Positions 1-7,549 are shown, counted from the first letter of the stretch. The stretch: 18,054 nucleotides of DNA from JALORV01 sp035498175 (GCA_035498175.1 DATKAJ010000048.1:1-18054); one strand, 5' to 3'. A program made the numbers and translations. Notes: generated by a model from the sequence alone, not told the origin.

Positions 1-149
1 TGAGCACCCGTCTGGCCGCGCTGGCCGTGGCGATCCTGACGAGCAGCGTCGTGCTGGGAGCCACCGTCGCCGGGATGCAGGCGCGCGAGCAGGCGCCGGC
101 GCAAGTGATCGCGCTCGAGCGCGTGACGGTGCGGGCGCCGGTCAACTGA
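1..149 (+). CDS. C-terminal part (probably nearly all) of a small exported or membrane-anchored hypothetical protein
   Basis: An open frame runs from base 3 to a TGA at 147-149. It begins S-T-R-L-A-A-L-A-V-A-I-L and ends V-R-A-P-V-N. The first two bases are TG followed by AGC, so the start codon is probably an ATG whose A lies just outside the window; the product would then be about 49 residues. The N-terminal half is a hydrophobic Ala/Val/Leu segment (about residues 4-25) after one Arg, like a signal peptide or single membrane anchor, followed by a short polar tail. I do not recognise a family. The strong terminator just downstream supports a real transcription unit ending here. Confidence 0.55.
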   Translation, partial: STRLAALAVAILTSSVVLGATVAGMQAREQAPAQVIALERVTVRAPVN

Positions 150-174
150 CCGGCTCAGACAGTCCCCACAAGTG

Positions 175-206
175 AACAGCCCGGCTTCGGCCGGGCTGTT
201 CGTTTT
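175..206 (+). terminator. Rho-independent terminator after the small ORF
   Basis: A perfect 11-bp inverted repeat (AACAGCCCGGC at 175-185, GCCGGGCTGTT at 190-200) encloses a TTCG tetraloop (186-189). It is followed by CGTTTTC, a short T-run. It begins 25 bases after the stop codon at 147-149. The UUCG loop and GC-rich stem are classic intrinsic terminator features. Confidence 0.9.
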
Positions 207-514
207 CTGGCGTCTCGATTTCGCAGCGGAAGGTGGATCTCGTACTGGGACACGCTAGGGTGGTGGCGGCCAAAACCAGACAATCGCGGTTGAATCGGAA
301 TTCGCAAAGATGCGGACGTCAGTGCCGACCCGCACGGTAGCGCCGCGCAAGCGCCGGTCGCGGCCCACTCCAGACTGGCTCTCGGCACTTGGATCTACAA
401 GAGCGGAGGGCTTGTGCGGGTCGGTATGGATCTCGACGCGAATGTCTTTCTCTGCGACAACGTCGCGCCTTGACCCGTCGGGCCGCCGGTGCGGCCCCCG
501 TACACTCGGGGCGC
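207..514. other. Stretch with no convincing gene
   Basis: About 308 bases between the terminator and the start of the oxidoreductase gene hold no ORF with a credible start and ribosome site. The minus strand in the frame ending at a TAG at 255-257 has fairly host-like codons between about 255 and 470 (reading D-I-R-V-E-I-H-T-D-P-H then R-V-G-T-D-V-R-I-F-A-N), but no start codon could be placed there and the frame continues upstream only as antisense of the oxidoreductase gene. It may be a decayed gene fragment or chance. Confidence 0.4.
501..506 (+). promoter_or_regulatory. -10-like TACACT for the oxidoreductase gene
   Basis: TACACT lies 8 bases before the ATG at 515. If it is the -10 element, transcription would start at about 512-515, giving a leaderless or nearly leaderless mRNA. 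No good -35 lies 16-18 bases upstream; the nearest TTGACC (470-475) would give a 25-base spacer. Confidence 0.4.
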
Positions 515-1981
515 ATGACGCCCGGGGCCGATGCTCCCGCTGGATCCGAGCCGCTGACCGTCGTCTTTGGCGCCAGCGGATACGTCGGCACCAACCTCGT
601 GCCGCATCTGGCGTCGGCCGGACAGCGCGTGCGCGCCGTGGCGCGTCAGCGTCGTGTGCTGGAGGCGCGCGGCTGGCAGGGGGTCGAACTGGTCGAGGCC
701 GATGCCCTTGACCCGGCGACACTGCCCGCCGCACTCGCGGGCTGCCGCGTGGCCTACTACCTGGTGCACTCGATGGCGTCGGGTGCCAACTTCGGCCGGC
801 TCGACCGCGAGGCCGCCCGCAACTTCGCGCAGGCCGCGGCAGCGGCAGACGTGCAGCGCATCGTCTACCTCGGTGGCCTCGTGCCCGAGGGTGCCGACTC
901 CGAGCATCTGCTGTCGCGCGCCGAAAGCGGCGCACAGCTGCGTTCGACGCGCGTGCCGGTGACCGAGGTGCGCGCCGGCATCATCGTCGGCGCGGGCTCG
1001 GCGGCATACGAGGTGATGCGCGACCTCGTGTTCCACCTGCCGGTCATGGTCACGCCGAAGTGGGTGCAGTCGAAATCCTCGCCCATCGCGCTGGAGAACC
1101 TGCTCGCCTACCTGCTGCGCGTGGCCGAAGCGCCAGCGGCCGCGGGCAAGATCTATGACGCCGGCGGGCCGGAGTACCTGAGCTACGAGCAGATGATGCT
1201 GCAGTTCGGCGCGGTCATCGGCAAGCGTCCGGCGATCCTGCGCGTTCCGCTGCTGTCGCCGCGGCTGTCGTCCTACTGGCTGGGGCTGGTGACGTCGGTG
1301 CCGGCCAACATCGCTCGCGCCCTGATCGGCGGGCTGAAACACGATATCCCGGCGCACGACGCGGAGTTGCGCGCGCTGGTGCCGCAGCGGCTACTGACCT
1401 TCCGCGAGGCGGTGCTGGCCGCTCTCGACGCCGAGCGCCGCCACCAGGTACTGGGCCGCTGGACCGAAGGCGCGTTCCCGCATCGCGCCTATCGCCACGA
1501 CCACGCCTTTTACGCCAAGCGCGCCGAAGGTTCAGCCGAAACCCAGGCGCCGCCTTCGCGTGTCTGGACCGTGGTCACTGCAATCGGCGGAGACACCGGC
1601 TACTACGCGCTGGACTTCCTCTGGTGGCTGCGCAAACTGATTGACTGGCTGATCGGCGGACCAGGCTTCACGCACGGTCGGCGCGATCCCGTCGAGCTGC
1701 GGGTCGGCGACGCCATTGACTATTGGACGGTACTGGCGCTCGAAGCGCAGCGGCGGCTGACCCTCAACTTCGGAATGAAGGCGCCCGGCTCCGGCATTCT
1801 CGAATTCGAACTTGAGCCGCTGCCCGACGGCGGCACGCGACTTACCGAGACGGCGTACTGGCACCCGCGCGGCATCTGGGGGTTGCTTTACTGGTACGCG
1901 ATGATTCCCGCGCATCTGTTCCTATTCCGCGCAATGACTCGGGCGATGGTGCGGCACGCGGAAGCGAGTACGGAACGCTGA
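515..1981 (+). CDS. SDR-type NAD(P)-binding oxidoreductase/epimerase with C-terminal DUF2867-like domain
   Basis: The 488-residue product starts with a Rossmann fold carrying the dinucleotide-binding motif GASGYVG (residues 19-25), a V-A-Y-Y-L-V-H-S-M strand (79-87) typical of atypical NmrA-like SDRs, and R-I-V-Y-L-G-G (115-121). After about residue 345 comes a second domain with W-W-L-R-K-L-I-D-W-L-I-G-G-P-G and E-T-A-Y-W-H-P-R-G-I-W-G-L-L-Y-W, resembling the DUF2867 (SRPBCC-fold) domain often fused to these SDRs. The substrate is unknown; a redox or isomerase role on a hydrophobic compound is only a family-level guess. The ATG at 515 was chosen because the Rossmann motif follows at the usual distance and a -10-like box lies just upstream. 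The frame is open back to 389, but that extension is Arg-rich and unlike the rest. Confidence 0.85.
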   Translation: MTPGADAPAGSEPLTVVFGASGYVGTNLVPHLASAGQRVRAVARQRRVLEARGWQGVELVEADALDPATLPAALAGCRVAYYLVHSMASGANFGRLDREAARNFAQAAAAADVQRIVYLGGLVPEGADSEHLLSRAESGAQLRSTRVPVTEVRAGIIVGAGSAAYEVMRDLVFHLPVMVTPKWVQSKSSPIALENLLAYLLRVAEAPAAAGKIYDAGGPEYLSYEQMMLQFGAVIGKRPAILRVPLLSPRLSSYWLGLVTSVPANIARALIGGLKHDIPAHDAELRALVPQRLLTFREAVLAALDAERRHQVLGRWTEGAFPHRAYRHDHAFYAKRAEGSAETQAPPSRVWTVVTAIGGDTGYYALDFLWWLRKLIDWLIGGPGFTHGRRDPVELRVGDAIDYWTVLALEAQRRLTLNFGMKAPGSGILEFELEPLPDGGTRLTETAYWHPRGIWGLLYWYAMIPAHLFLFRAMTRAMVRHAEASTER

Positions 1982-1984
1982 GAC

Positions 1985-2000
1985 GCCGTCGGAAGACGGC
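1985..2000. repeat. Small inverted repeat in the convergent gap
   Basis: GCCGTC (1985-1990) and GACGGC (1995-2000) are perfect 6-bp arms around a GGAA loop, four bases after the oxidoreductase stop and between two genes that converge. No T-run follows on the plus strand, and on the minus strand the T-run precedes the hairpin, so a true intrinsic terminator is doubtful. Confidence 0.35.
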
Positions 2001-2078
2001 CGAAGCTGTGTAAAAACCCGCGAAAATCCAACGTCAGTCGGCACTGTGGTCAATGAGTTCGGCACGCGCAGCCCGCGC

Positions 2079-3479
2079 CTAACCCGACCCGGGGCCGGTC
2101 ATCGACAGGGGATCGACCCAGCGGTCGAATTGTTCCGCCGATACATACCCGAGCGCGAGCGCGGCCTCGCGCAGGGTCGAGCCCTCGTGGTGCGCCTTGT
2201 GTGCGATCGCGGCGGCCTTGTCATAGCCGATGTGCGGCGCCAGTGCGGTCACCAGCATCAGCGAACGTTTCAGCAGCTCGGCGATGCGCGCGGGCAGGGC
2301 TTCGATGCCGCGGGCGCAGTGCTCGTCAAAGTGTCTCATGCCGTCGGCCAGCAGGTGGACGCTTTGCAGCGCGTTGGCAGCAATCAGGGGTTTGTTGACG
2401 TTCAGTTCGAAGTTGCCGGTGGCGCCACCGAAGTTGATCGCCACGTCGTTGCCGAAGACCTGCGCGCAGATCATCAGCAGCGACTCGCTCTGGGTCGGAT
2501 TGATCTTGCCCGGCATGATCGAGCTGCCGGGCTCGTTCTCGGGAATCGAGATCTCGCCGAGACCGGAGCGCGGTCCGCTGGCGAGCCAGCGCACGTCGTT
2601 CGCGATCTTCGCCAGCGCCGCTGCTAGCGTCTTGCAGGCGCCGTGGGCAAAGACCACGGCATCGTGCGCGGCGAGCGCGGCGAAGCGGTTGGCTGCGACC
2701 GTGAACGGCAACCCGGTCTGTGCGGCCAGGTCTGCCGCGACGCGCTCACCGAATTCAGGATGGGTCGCGAGCCCCGTGCCAACCGCGGTACCGCCGATCG
2801 CCAGCGGACACAGCGCGCGCAGGCCGGATTCCAGCGTTGCGCGCGCGAATTCCAGCTGCGCGACGTAGCCCGAGAATTCCTGCCCTAGCGTCAACGGCGT
2901 CGCATCCTGTAGGTGGGTGCGGCCGACTTTGACGATGTCGGCAAACTGCGCGGCCTTGCCGGCCAGCGTTTGCTGCAGGCGGTCGAGTGACGGAAGCAGC
3001 TGCGAACTGATGGCGAGCGCGATGGCCACATGCATCGCAGTGGGAATCACGTCGTTCGACGACTGACCTCGGTTCACATGGTCGTTTGGGTGGACCGCGC
3101 GGCTGCCGCGAGTGCCGCCGAGCAGTTCGGCGGCGCGATTGGCAATCACCTCGTTGACGTTCATGTTGCTCTGCGTGCCGGAGCCGGTCTGCCAGATCGG
3201 CAGCGGGAACTGGTCGTCATGCCGGCCGCCGACGATTTCTTCGGCGGCTGCGCCAATCGCGTCCGCCAGCGGGGCATCGAGCAGGCGGAGTTCGCGGTTG
3301 ACCCGCGCTGCGGCGGCCTTCACGCGAGCGATCGCATGGATCAGCGGCAGCGGCATGCGGTCGCCCGCCGGGAAGTGCAGCAGTGCGCGCTGCGTCTGCG
3401 CGCCCCAGAGTGCGGAGGCGGGAACCTCGATCGGGCCGAAGCTGTCCCGCTCGAGTCGGGTCTGTACAGCAGTGTTCAT
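2079..3479 (-). CDS. fumC: Class II fumarate hydratase
   Basis: The 466-residue protein matches the usual length of iron-independent fumarases, which interconvert fumarate and L-malate in the TCA cycle as cytosolic tetramers. Visible family motifs are T-G-S-G-T-Q-S-N-M-N-V-N-E (98-110), H-P-N-D-H-V-N (130-136), G-R-T-H-L-Q-D-A-T-P-L-T (186-197, with the conserved His189) and the superfamily signature GSSIMPGKINP (318-328, catalytic Ser expected at 319). The start at 3479 is chosen because AGGAG lies about 7 bases upstream and M-N-T-A-V-Q-T-R-L-E-R-D-S-F-G-P fits the family N-terminus; the longer open frame back to 3674 runs through the greB start and is spurious. Related argininosuccinate lyase and aspartase share the signature, but the T-G-S-G-T-Q-S-N-M-N block favours fumarase. 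Confidence 0.95.
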   Translation of the reverse strand: MNTAVQTRLERDSFGPIEVPASALWGAQTQRALLHFPAGDRMPLPLIHAIARVKAAAARVNRELRLLDAPLADAIGAAAEEIVGGRHDDQFPLPIWQTGSGTQSNMNVNEVIANRAAELLGGTRGSRAVHPNDHVNRGQSSNDVIPTAMHVAIALAISSQLLPSLDRLQQTLAGKAAQFADIVKVGRTHLQDATPLTLGQEFSGYVAQLEFARATLESGLRALCPLAIGGTAVGTGLATHPEFGERVAADLAAQTGLPFTVAANRFAALAAHDAVVFAHGACKTLAAALAKIANDVRWLASGPRSGLGEISIPENEPGSSIMPGKINPTQSESLLMICAQVFGNDVAINFGGATGNFELNVNKPLIAANALQSVHLLADGMRHFDEHCARGIEALPARIAELLKRSLMLVTALAPHIGYDKAAAIAHKAHHEGSTLREAALALGYVSAEQFDRWVDPLSMTGPGSG

Positions 3480-3588
3480 GGCTGGCTCCTGACGCGGCGC
3501 TGTAAGTGGAAGGTAGCGGATCGCGTGCGCGCCGGCGACCCTTGCCGCACAATGGCGCTGTCGGTGCAGATAGTGCAATGTCGGCAAT

Positions 3589-4140
3589 ATGAGCAAGGCC
3601 TTTGTGAAAGACGACGCCGGCGACGGCGATGACGACGAGGTCGCCCTACCGCCGCTGCCGCAAGGCACGCGCAACTACATGACGCCGACCGGCTATCACC
3701 GGCTGCGCGAAGAACTCGCGCACCTGGTCAAGACGGAGCGACCGGAAGTCGTGCGCGTGGTCTCGTGGGCGGCGTCCAACGGCGATCGATCGGAAAATGG
3801 CGACTACATCTACGGCAAGAAACGGCTGCGCGAGATCGACCGTCGCATCCGCTTCCTGACGCAGCGGCTCGATGTCGCGGAGGTGGTCGATCCAGCTGCC
3901 CGGCCGGCGACCGACCAGATTTTCTTCGGCGCTACGGTTGCCTACGAGTCCGGCGGCCAGCAGAGCGAGATCACGATCGTCGGGATCGACGAAGTCGATC
4001 CAGTGCGCGGCCGCGTGAGCTGGATCTCGCCGATCGCCCGCGCGCTGCTCAAGGCGCGCGAGGGCGACGTGGTGCAGCTGAGGACGCCCGCGGGTGTCGA
4101 GACGCTCGAGATCGTCTCGGTGCGCTACGCCGCGTCGTGA
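3589..4140 (+). CDS. greB: Transcription elongation factor GreB
   Basis: The 183-residue protein rescues backtracked RNA polymerase by stimulating cleavage of the 3' end of the transcript. The N-terminal coiled-coil hairpin spans about residues 32-100. Its tip, N-G-D-R-S-E-N-G-D-Y-I-Y-G-K-K (64-78), contains the conserved acidic pair Asp66 and Glu69 that reaches the polymerase active site. Residues 105-180 form the FKBP-like C-terminal domain. Y-I-Y-G-K-K-R-L-R-E-I-D-R-R-I-R is more like GreB than GreA. A 25-30-residue N-terminal extension rich in Asp (8-17) precedes the usual start of the fold, so the protein is longer than the roughly 158 residues of E. coli GreB. No clear Shine-Dalgarno precedes the ATG. 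Its 3' end overlaps the convergent spoT gene by 16 bases. Confidence 0.93.
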   Translation: MSKAFVKDDAGDGDDDEVALPPLPQGTRNYMTPTGYHRLREELAHLVKTERPEVVRVVSWAASNGDRSENGDYIYGKKRLREIDRRIRFLTQRLDVAEVVDPAARPATDQIFFGATVAYESGGQQSEITIVGIDEVDPVRGRVSWISPIARALLKAREGDVVQLRTPAGVETLEIVSVRYAAS

Positions 4141-6419
4141 GGGTGGGCGCGTGAGCCCCCGAGCGGCCGCGCGACACGCTGCACCTGCTTGACCCGGCGC
4201 AGCGTCCTGATCACGCGCGCCAGGTGCGTGCGATCGCGGACCTGTACCTTGAAGTGGATCAGCGCGACGCGTGCGTCCTCGTCATCGACGTGGACGTTCA
4301 GGATGTTCGATTCAGCCTCGGCGATTGCGACGGCGATCCGGCCCAACACACCTCGCACGTTCTCGGCTGTGACATCGAGCCCCACCGTGAAATGCGTAGC
4401 CGGATCGCGCGCCCACTGCAGCTCGATCCAGCGATCCGGGTCGGCCTTGCGTGCGCGCTGTGCATGCACGCAATCGTCGCGATGCACGGCGAGGCCCTGG
4501 CCCTTGCGAATGTGGCCGACGATCGAGTCGCCCGGAATCGGATGGCAGCAGTTGGCCATCTGCACGGCCATGCCTTCGGTACCGCGCACCACGACCGGTG
4601 CATGCGGCGGCGGGGCGGATGCGCCTGCAGGTTCGCCCGCCGCGGCTTCGGAACCCGCCGCCAGCGCGAGCTGGCGCGCCACGACCGCCGCGAGGCGGCG
4701 GCCGAGGCCGATGTCGGCGAACAAGGCTGCACGCGATTCGATCTCGGCCTGGTGCAACACCGTTTCCCACTGATCATCGGTCAGGCTGCCGAGAGAAAGC
4801 TGGAACTGCCGCGCCGCCTGCGACAGCAGCCGTTCGCCAAGCTCGACCGACTCGTCGAATTTCATCGTGCGCAGGAAGTGCCGGATCTCCGATCGCGCCT
4901 TGCCCGTGCGCACGAAGGAGAGCCACGCCGGGTTCGGCCGTGCCACCGGTCCGGTGACGATCTCGATCATGTCCCCGTTGCGCAGGTGCGTGCGCAGCGG
5001 CTGGATCTCGCCATTGATCCGCGCCGCGACGCAGCGGTTGCCGACGTCGGTGTGGATGCCATAGGCGAAGTCGACCGCCGTGGCGCCGCGCGGCAGTGAC
5101 ACGATCTTGCCTTTCGGGGTGAACACGTAGACCTTGTCCGGGAACAGGTCGACTTTGATGTGCTCGAGAAACTCGGTCGAGTCACCCGTGTGGCGCTGGA
5201 TCTCGAGCAGCGACTGCAGCCACTGGTGGGTGCGCGACTGCAGCTCCGACAGGTCCGAGTCGTCATCCTTGTAGAGCCAGTGCGCGGCAACACCGGTTTC
5301 CGCGACGTGGTGCATCTCGTGGGTGCGGATCTGGAACTCGACCGGCGTGCCGTATGGCCCGATCAGCGTCGTATGCAGCGACTGGTAGCCGTTGACCTTC
5401 GGGATCGCGATGTAGTCCTTGAACTTGCCCGGCACCGGTTTGTAAAGGGCATGCAGCGCTCCGAGCGCGATATAGCACTCGTTGCGGGTCTCAACGACGA
5501 CGCGGAAGCCGTAGATGTCGAGAACTTCGGAGAACGACAGGTTCTTCTCGAGCATCTTGCGGTAGATGCCATAGAGCGTCTTCTCACGCCCGTGGACCTC
5601 GGCGCGCAGCTTGGTTTCCTGCAACGTCTTGCGCACCGACTGCAGGATCTTTCCGAGCAGTTCGCGGCGGTTTCCGCGCGCCGCCAGCACGGCCTTCTGC
5701 AGCACGCGGTAGCGCAACGGATGCAGGTGCTGGAAGCTCAGCTCCTCGAGCTCGCGGAAAAGGTTGTTGAGGCCCAGCCGGTGGGCGATCGGGGCATAAA
5801 TCTCGAGCGTTTCGCGCGCGATGCGGCGGCGCTTCTCGGGCTCGACCGCGTCCAGCGTCCGCATGTTGTGCAGCCGGTCCGCGAGCTTGATCAGCATGAC
5901 GCGCACATCGCGCGCCATGGCCAGCAGCATCTTGCGGAAGTTTTCCGCCTGTGCCTGCTCGGTCGAGGAGAACTGCAGCCGGTCGAGCTTGGAGACGCCG
6001 TCGACCAGTTCGGCCACGGTGCTGCCGAAGCGTTCGGTGAGCTGCTGCTTCGGAATACCCGAATCCTCGAGCACGTCGTGCAGCAGCGCTGCCTGGATCG
6101 CCGCTCCATCGAGCCGCCAGTCGGTCAGTATCTCGGCCACCGCGAGCGGGTGCGTGATGTACGGCGCGCCGCTGCGCCGGAACTGCCCGAGGTGGGCCTC
6201 GTCCGAGAAGCGGAACGCGTCCCTGACCTTCTGGACGTCGGACGACGGCAGGTACTTCTTGACGCGCTCCGCCAGCGTCGCAACGGTTGCGACGCCGTCG
6301 GCCGGTGCTTCAGCGGTCTCGCTGCGCCAGACCGCCTTCTTCAGCGCCTCCGCGGCACGCCGGGCAAAGCCCGGCTGCGGGGGCTGGTTGGCGGGAAGTG
6401 CAGGATCCTGGGGCCGCAT
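4125..6419 (-). CDS. spoT: Bifunctional (p)ppGpp synthetase/hydrolase SpoT
   Basis: The 764-residue RelA/SpoT-family protein controls the stringent response. The hydrolase HD domain is intact: His90 in Y-I-T-H-P, His114-Asp115 in L-L-H-D-V-L-E-D, and L-A-D-R-L-H-N-M-R-T-L-D (179-190). The synthetase domain has H-G-R-E-K (276-280), K-F-K-D-Y-I-A-I-P-K-V-N-G-Y-Q-S-L-H (332-349) and E-F-Q-I-R-T (361-366). The charged motif is KFKD, a variant of the RXKD form of bifunctional enzymes rather than the EXDD form of RelA. A TGS domain (about 428-490), a zinc-finger-like region with N-C-C-H-P-I-P-G-D (623-631) and a C-terminal ACT domain (about 677-755) follow. The gene lies 53 bases downstream of rpoZ on the same strand, the order known from other proteobacteria, which identifies it as spoT rather than relA. 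Confidence 0.95.
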   Translation of the reverse strand: MRPQDPALPANQPPQPGFARRAAEALKKAVWRSETAEAPADGVATVATLAERVKKYLPSSDVQKVRDAFRFSDEAHLGQFRRSGAPYITHPLAVAEILTDWRLDGAAIQAALLHDVLEDSGIPKQQLTERFGSTVAELVDGVSKLDRLQFSSTEQAQAENFRKMLLAMARDVRVMLIKLADRLHNMRTLDAVEPEKRRRIARETLEIYAPIAHRLGLNNLFRELEELSFQHLHPLRYRVLQKAVLAARGNRRELLGKILQSVRKTLQETKLRAEVHGREKTLYGIYRKMLEKNLSFSEVLDIYGFRVVVETRNECYIALGALHALYKPVPGKFKDYIAIPKVNGYQSLHTTLIGPYGTPVEFQIRTHEMHHVAETGVAAHWLYKDDDSDLSELQSRTHQWLQSLLEIQRHTGDSTEFLEHIKVDLFPDKVYVFTPKGKIVSLPRGATAVDFAYGIHTDVGNRCVAARINGEIQPLRTHLRNGDMIEIVTGPVARPNPAWLSFVRTGKARSEIRHFLRTMKFDESVELGERLLSQAARQFQLSLGSLTDDQWETVLHQAEIESRAALFADIGLGRRLAAVVARQLALAAGSEAAAGEPAGASAPPPHAPVVVRGTEGMAVQMANCCHPIPGDSIVGHIRKGQGLAVHRDDCVHAQRARKADPDRWIELQWARDPATHFTVGLDVTAENVRGVLGRIAVAIAEAESNILNVHVDDEDARVALIHFKVQVRDRTHLARVIRTLRRVKQVQRVARPLGGSRAHPHDAA

Positions 6420-6472
6420 CGTGCTTGCCTGGCGTCGGGGCTGGCGTCACACGGTGCGGGCCGCGACAGTTC

Positions 6473-6676
6473 TCAGGTCGGTACTTTGCGCAGCATCTCA
6501 ATGCCGACCTTGCTCTGCGCGATCTCGCGCAGAGCCGCGACTGCGGGCTTGTCCTTGGTGTCGATCTTCGGCGTGTGACCCTGTGCCAGCTGGCGGGCGC
6601 GGTACGCCGCCGCCAGCGCGAGCTGGAAGCGGTTCGGGATCTGCTTCAGGCAGTCTTCAACAGTGATGCGGGCCAT
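6473..6676 (-). CDS. rpoZ: RNA polymerase omega subunit
   Basis: The 67-residue protein starts M-A-R-I-T-V-E-D-C-L-K and continues N-R-F-Q-L-A-L-A-A-A-Y-R-A-R-Q-L, the conserved core of omega, which binds the beta-prime subunit, helps assembly and forms one of the ppGpp sites on RNA polymerase. The length is short but normal for betaproteobacteria. It lies between gmk and spoT on the same strand, as in many proteobacteria, and has a likely promoter of its own about 30 bases upstream (TAGAAT on the minus strand at 6707-6712). The ribosome site is weak. Confidence 0.95.
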   Translation of the reverse strand: MARITVEDCLKQIPNRFQLALAAAYRARQLAQGHTPKIDTKDKPAVAALREIAQSKVGIEMLRKVPT

Positions 6677-6706
6677 CGGATTCTCGGAGGGAAACTCGGT
6701 TCCCCG

Positions 6707-6712
6707 ATTCTA
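6707..6712 (-). promoter_or_regulatory. -10-like TAGAAT upstream of rpoZ
   Basis: On the minus strand TAGAAT (5 of 6 to the sigma-70 -10 consensus) lies 30 bases before the rpoZ ATG and would give a leader of about 24 bases. A TTGAGA lies upstream (6727-6732), but the 14-base spacer is shorter than optimal. The surrounding 10-mer GCTAGAATCG recurs at the promoter-like site of the divergent kinase gene. Confidence 0.5.
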
Positions 6713-6783
6713 GCTGACGCGCCAGCTCTCAATGCGGCGGGCAGTGGACCGGTCCCCGTGCTCTTTATTCCGCGGGCGAAGCG

Positions 6784-6832
6784 CTCGGCCGCTCCGAAGT
6801 GCAACCCGCCAAATCGGTCTCGAGCGGCCGCG
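6784..6832. repeat. GC-rich imperfect inverted repeat between gmk and rpoZ
   Basis: CTCGGCCGCTC (6784-6794) pairs with GAGCGGCCGCG (6822-6832) at 10 of 11 positions around a 27-base loop. It lies in the 216-base gene-free gap between gmk and rpoZ. Its function is unknown; it could shape RNA ends or simply reflect the local GC-rich sequence. Confidence 0.35.
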
Positions 6833-6855
6833 AAGCCGCCGTGCCGCGGAGCGTG

Positions 6856-6886
6856 CACGTGCGAGCCAAAGGCTCGCGTACACGTG
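6856..6886 (-). terminator. Hairpin just downstream of gmk (possible terminator or RNA-stabilising structure)
   Basis: GCGAGCC (6861-6867) and GGCTCGC (6871-6877) form a perfect 7-bp stem with a three-base loop. CACGTG at 6856-6861 and 6881-6886 extends the pairing past a four-base bulge. It begins six bases after the gmk stop codon (minus-strand sense). No T-run follows, so Rho-independent termination is not assured; mRNA 3'-end protection or attenuation before rpoZ is equally possible. Confidence 0.4.
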
Positions 6887-6892
6887 AGGCGC

Positions 6893-7549
6893 TCAACCGA
6901 TTCCCAGTTGCGCGAAGAGCTGGTGATGCCGTGCCGCCTGGCTGCCGTAGCGCAGCCGCGTGGCGGTCACGACTGCGCCGAGCTGCGCCAGTGCGGTGTC
7001 GAAGTCCTCGTTGATGATGACGTAGTCGAACTCCGGCGCGTGGGCGATCTCGCTGCCTGCGGCAAGCAGCCTGCGTGCGATCACCTGCGCGCTGTCCTGG
7101 CCGCGCTTGTGCAGCCGCGCCTCGAGGGCATCGATCGACGGCGGCAGGATGAAGACGCCCACGGCATGGCCAAAGCTCAGCTTGACCTGGCGCGCGCCCT
7201 GCCAGTCGATCTCTAGCAGCACATCGGTGCCACCGCGGATGCGATCCTCGATCCAGGCACGCGAAGTTGCGTAACAGTTGCCGTGCACCTCGGCGCTCTC
7301 TAGGAACTGGCCGGCAGCACGCAACCGCATGAATTCGGCGACCGTGACGAAGTGATATTCGCGGCCGTCCTGCTCGCCCGGCCGTGGCGGCCGCGTCGTG
7401 TGCGAGACCGAAAGGGTGATGCCGGCATCGCGCTCGAGCAGCGCGTTGACCAGCGTCGACTTGCCGGCGCCGGAGGGTGCGACGACGAGGAAGATGTTGC
7501 CCGCCGCTGCGGAATCCAGAGTCGGCCGGGCAGAGGATCCGGTGCTCAT
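6893..7549 (-). CDS. gmk: Guanylate kinase
   Basis: The 218-residue enzyme phosphorylates GMP to GDP with ATP in purine salvage and synthesis. The P-loop A-P-S-G-A-G-K-S-T lies at 24-32. The GMP-binding region S-H-T-T-R-P-P-R-P-G-E-Q-D-G-R-E-Y-H-F lies at 49-67, and L-L-E-I-D-W-Q-G-A-R at 111-120. The length is normal, with a slightly longer N-terminus than E. coli. The ATG overlaps the stop of yicC by four bases (ATGA), indicating translational coupling. Gmk is a direct ppGpp target in several bacteria, so linkage with spoT and rpoZ has a functional logic, though that is not shown by this sequence. Confidence 0.95.
   Translation of the reverse strand: MSTGSSARPTLDSAAAGNIFLVVAPSGAGKSTLVNALLERDAGITLSVSHTTRPPRPGEQDGREYHFVTVAEFMRLRAAGQFLESAEVHGNCYATSRAWIEDRIRGGTDVLLEIDWQGARQVKLSFGHAVGVFILPPSIDALEARLHKRGQDSAQVIARRLLAAGSEIAHAPEFDYVIINEDFDTALAQLGAVVTATRLRYGSQAARHHQLFAQLGIG

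Noticed and set aside
470..506. TTGACC (470-475) as a -35 paired with TACACT (501-506)
   Set aside because: The spacer is 25 bases, far from the usual 16-18.
395..1357. Minus-strand open frame within the SDR gene
   Set aside because: Its translation is rich in His, Arg and Gln, typical of a shadow frame opposite a real gene with clear domains.
5160..6578. Long plus-strand open frame (472 codons) across spoT
   Set aside because: It lies wholly antisense to spoT and rpoZ, its translation shows no domain, and long antisense frames are expected in GC-rich coding DNA.
6646..6858. Minus-strand 70-codon frame overlapping the start of rpoZ
   Set aside because: It covers the hairpins and the rpoZ promoter, overlaps rpoZ out of frame, and has no ribosome site or recognisable motif.
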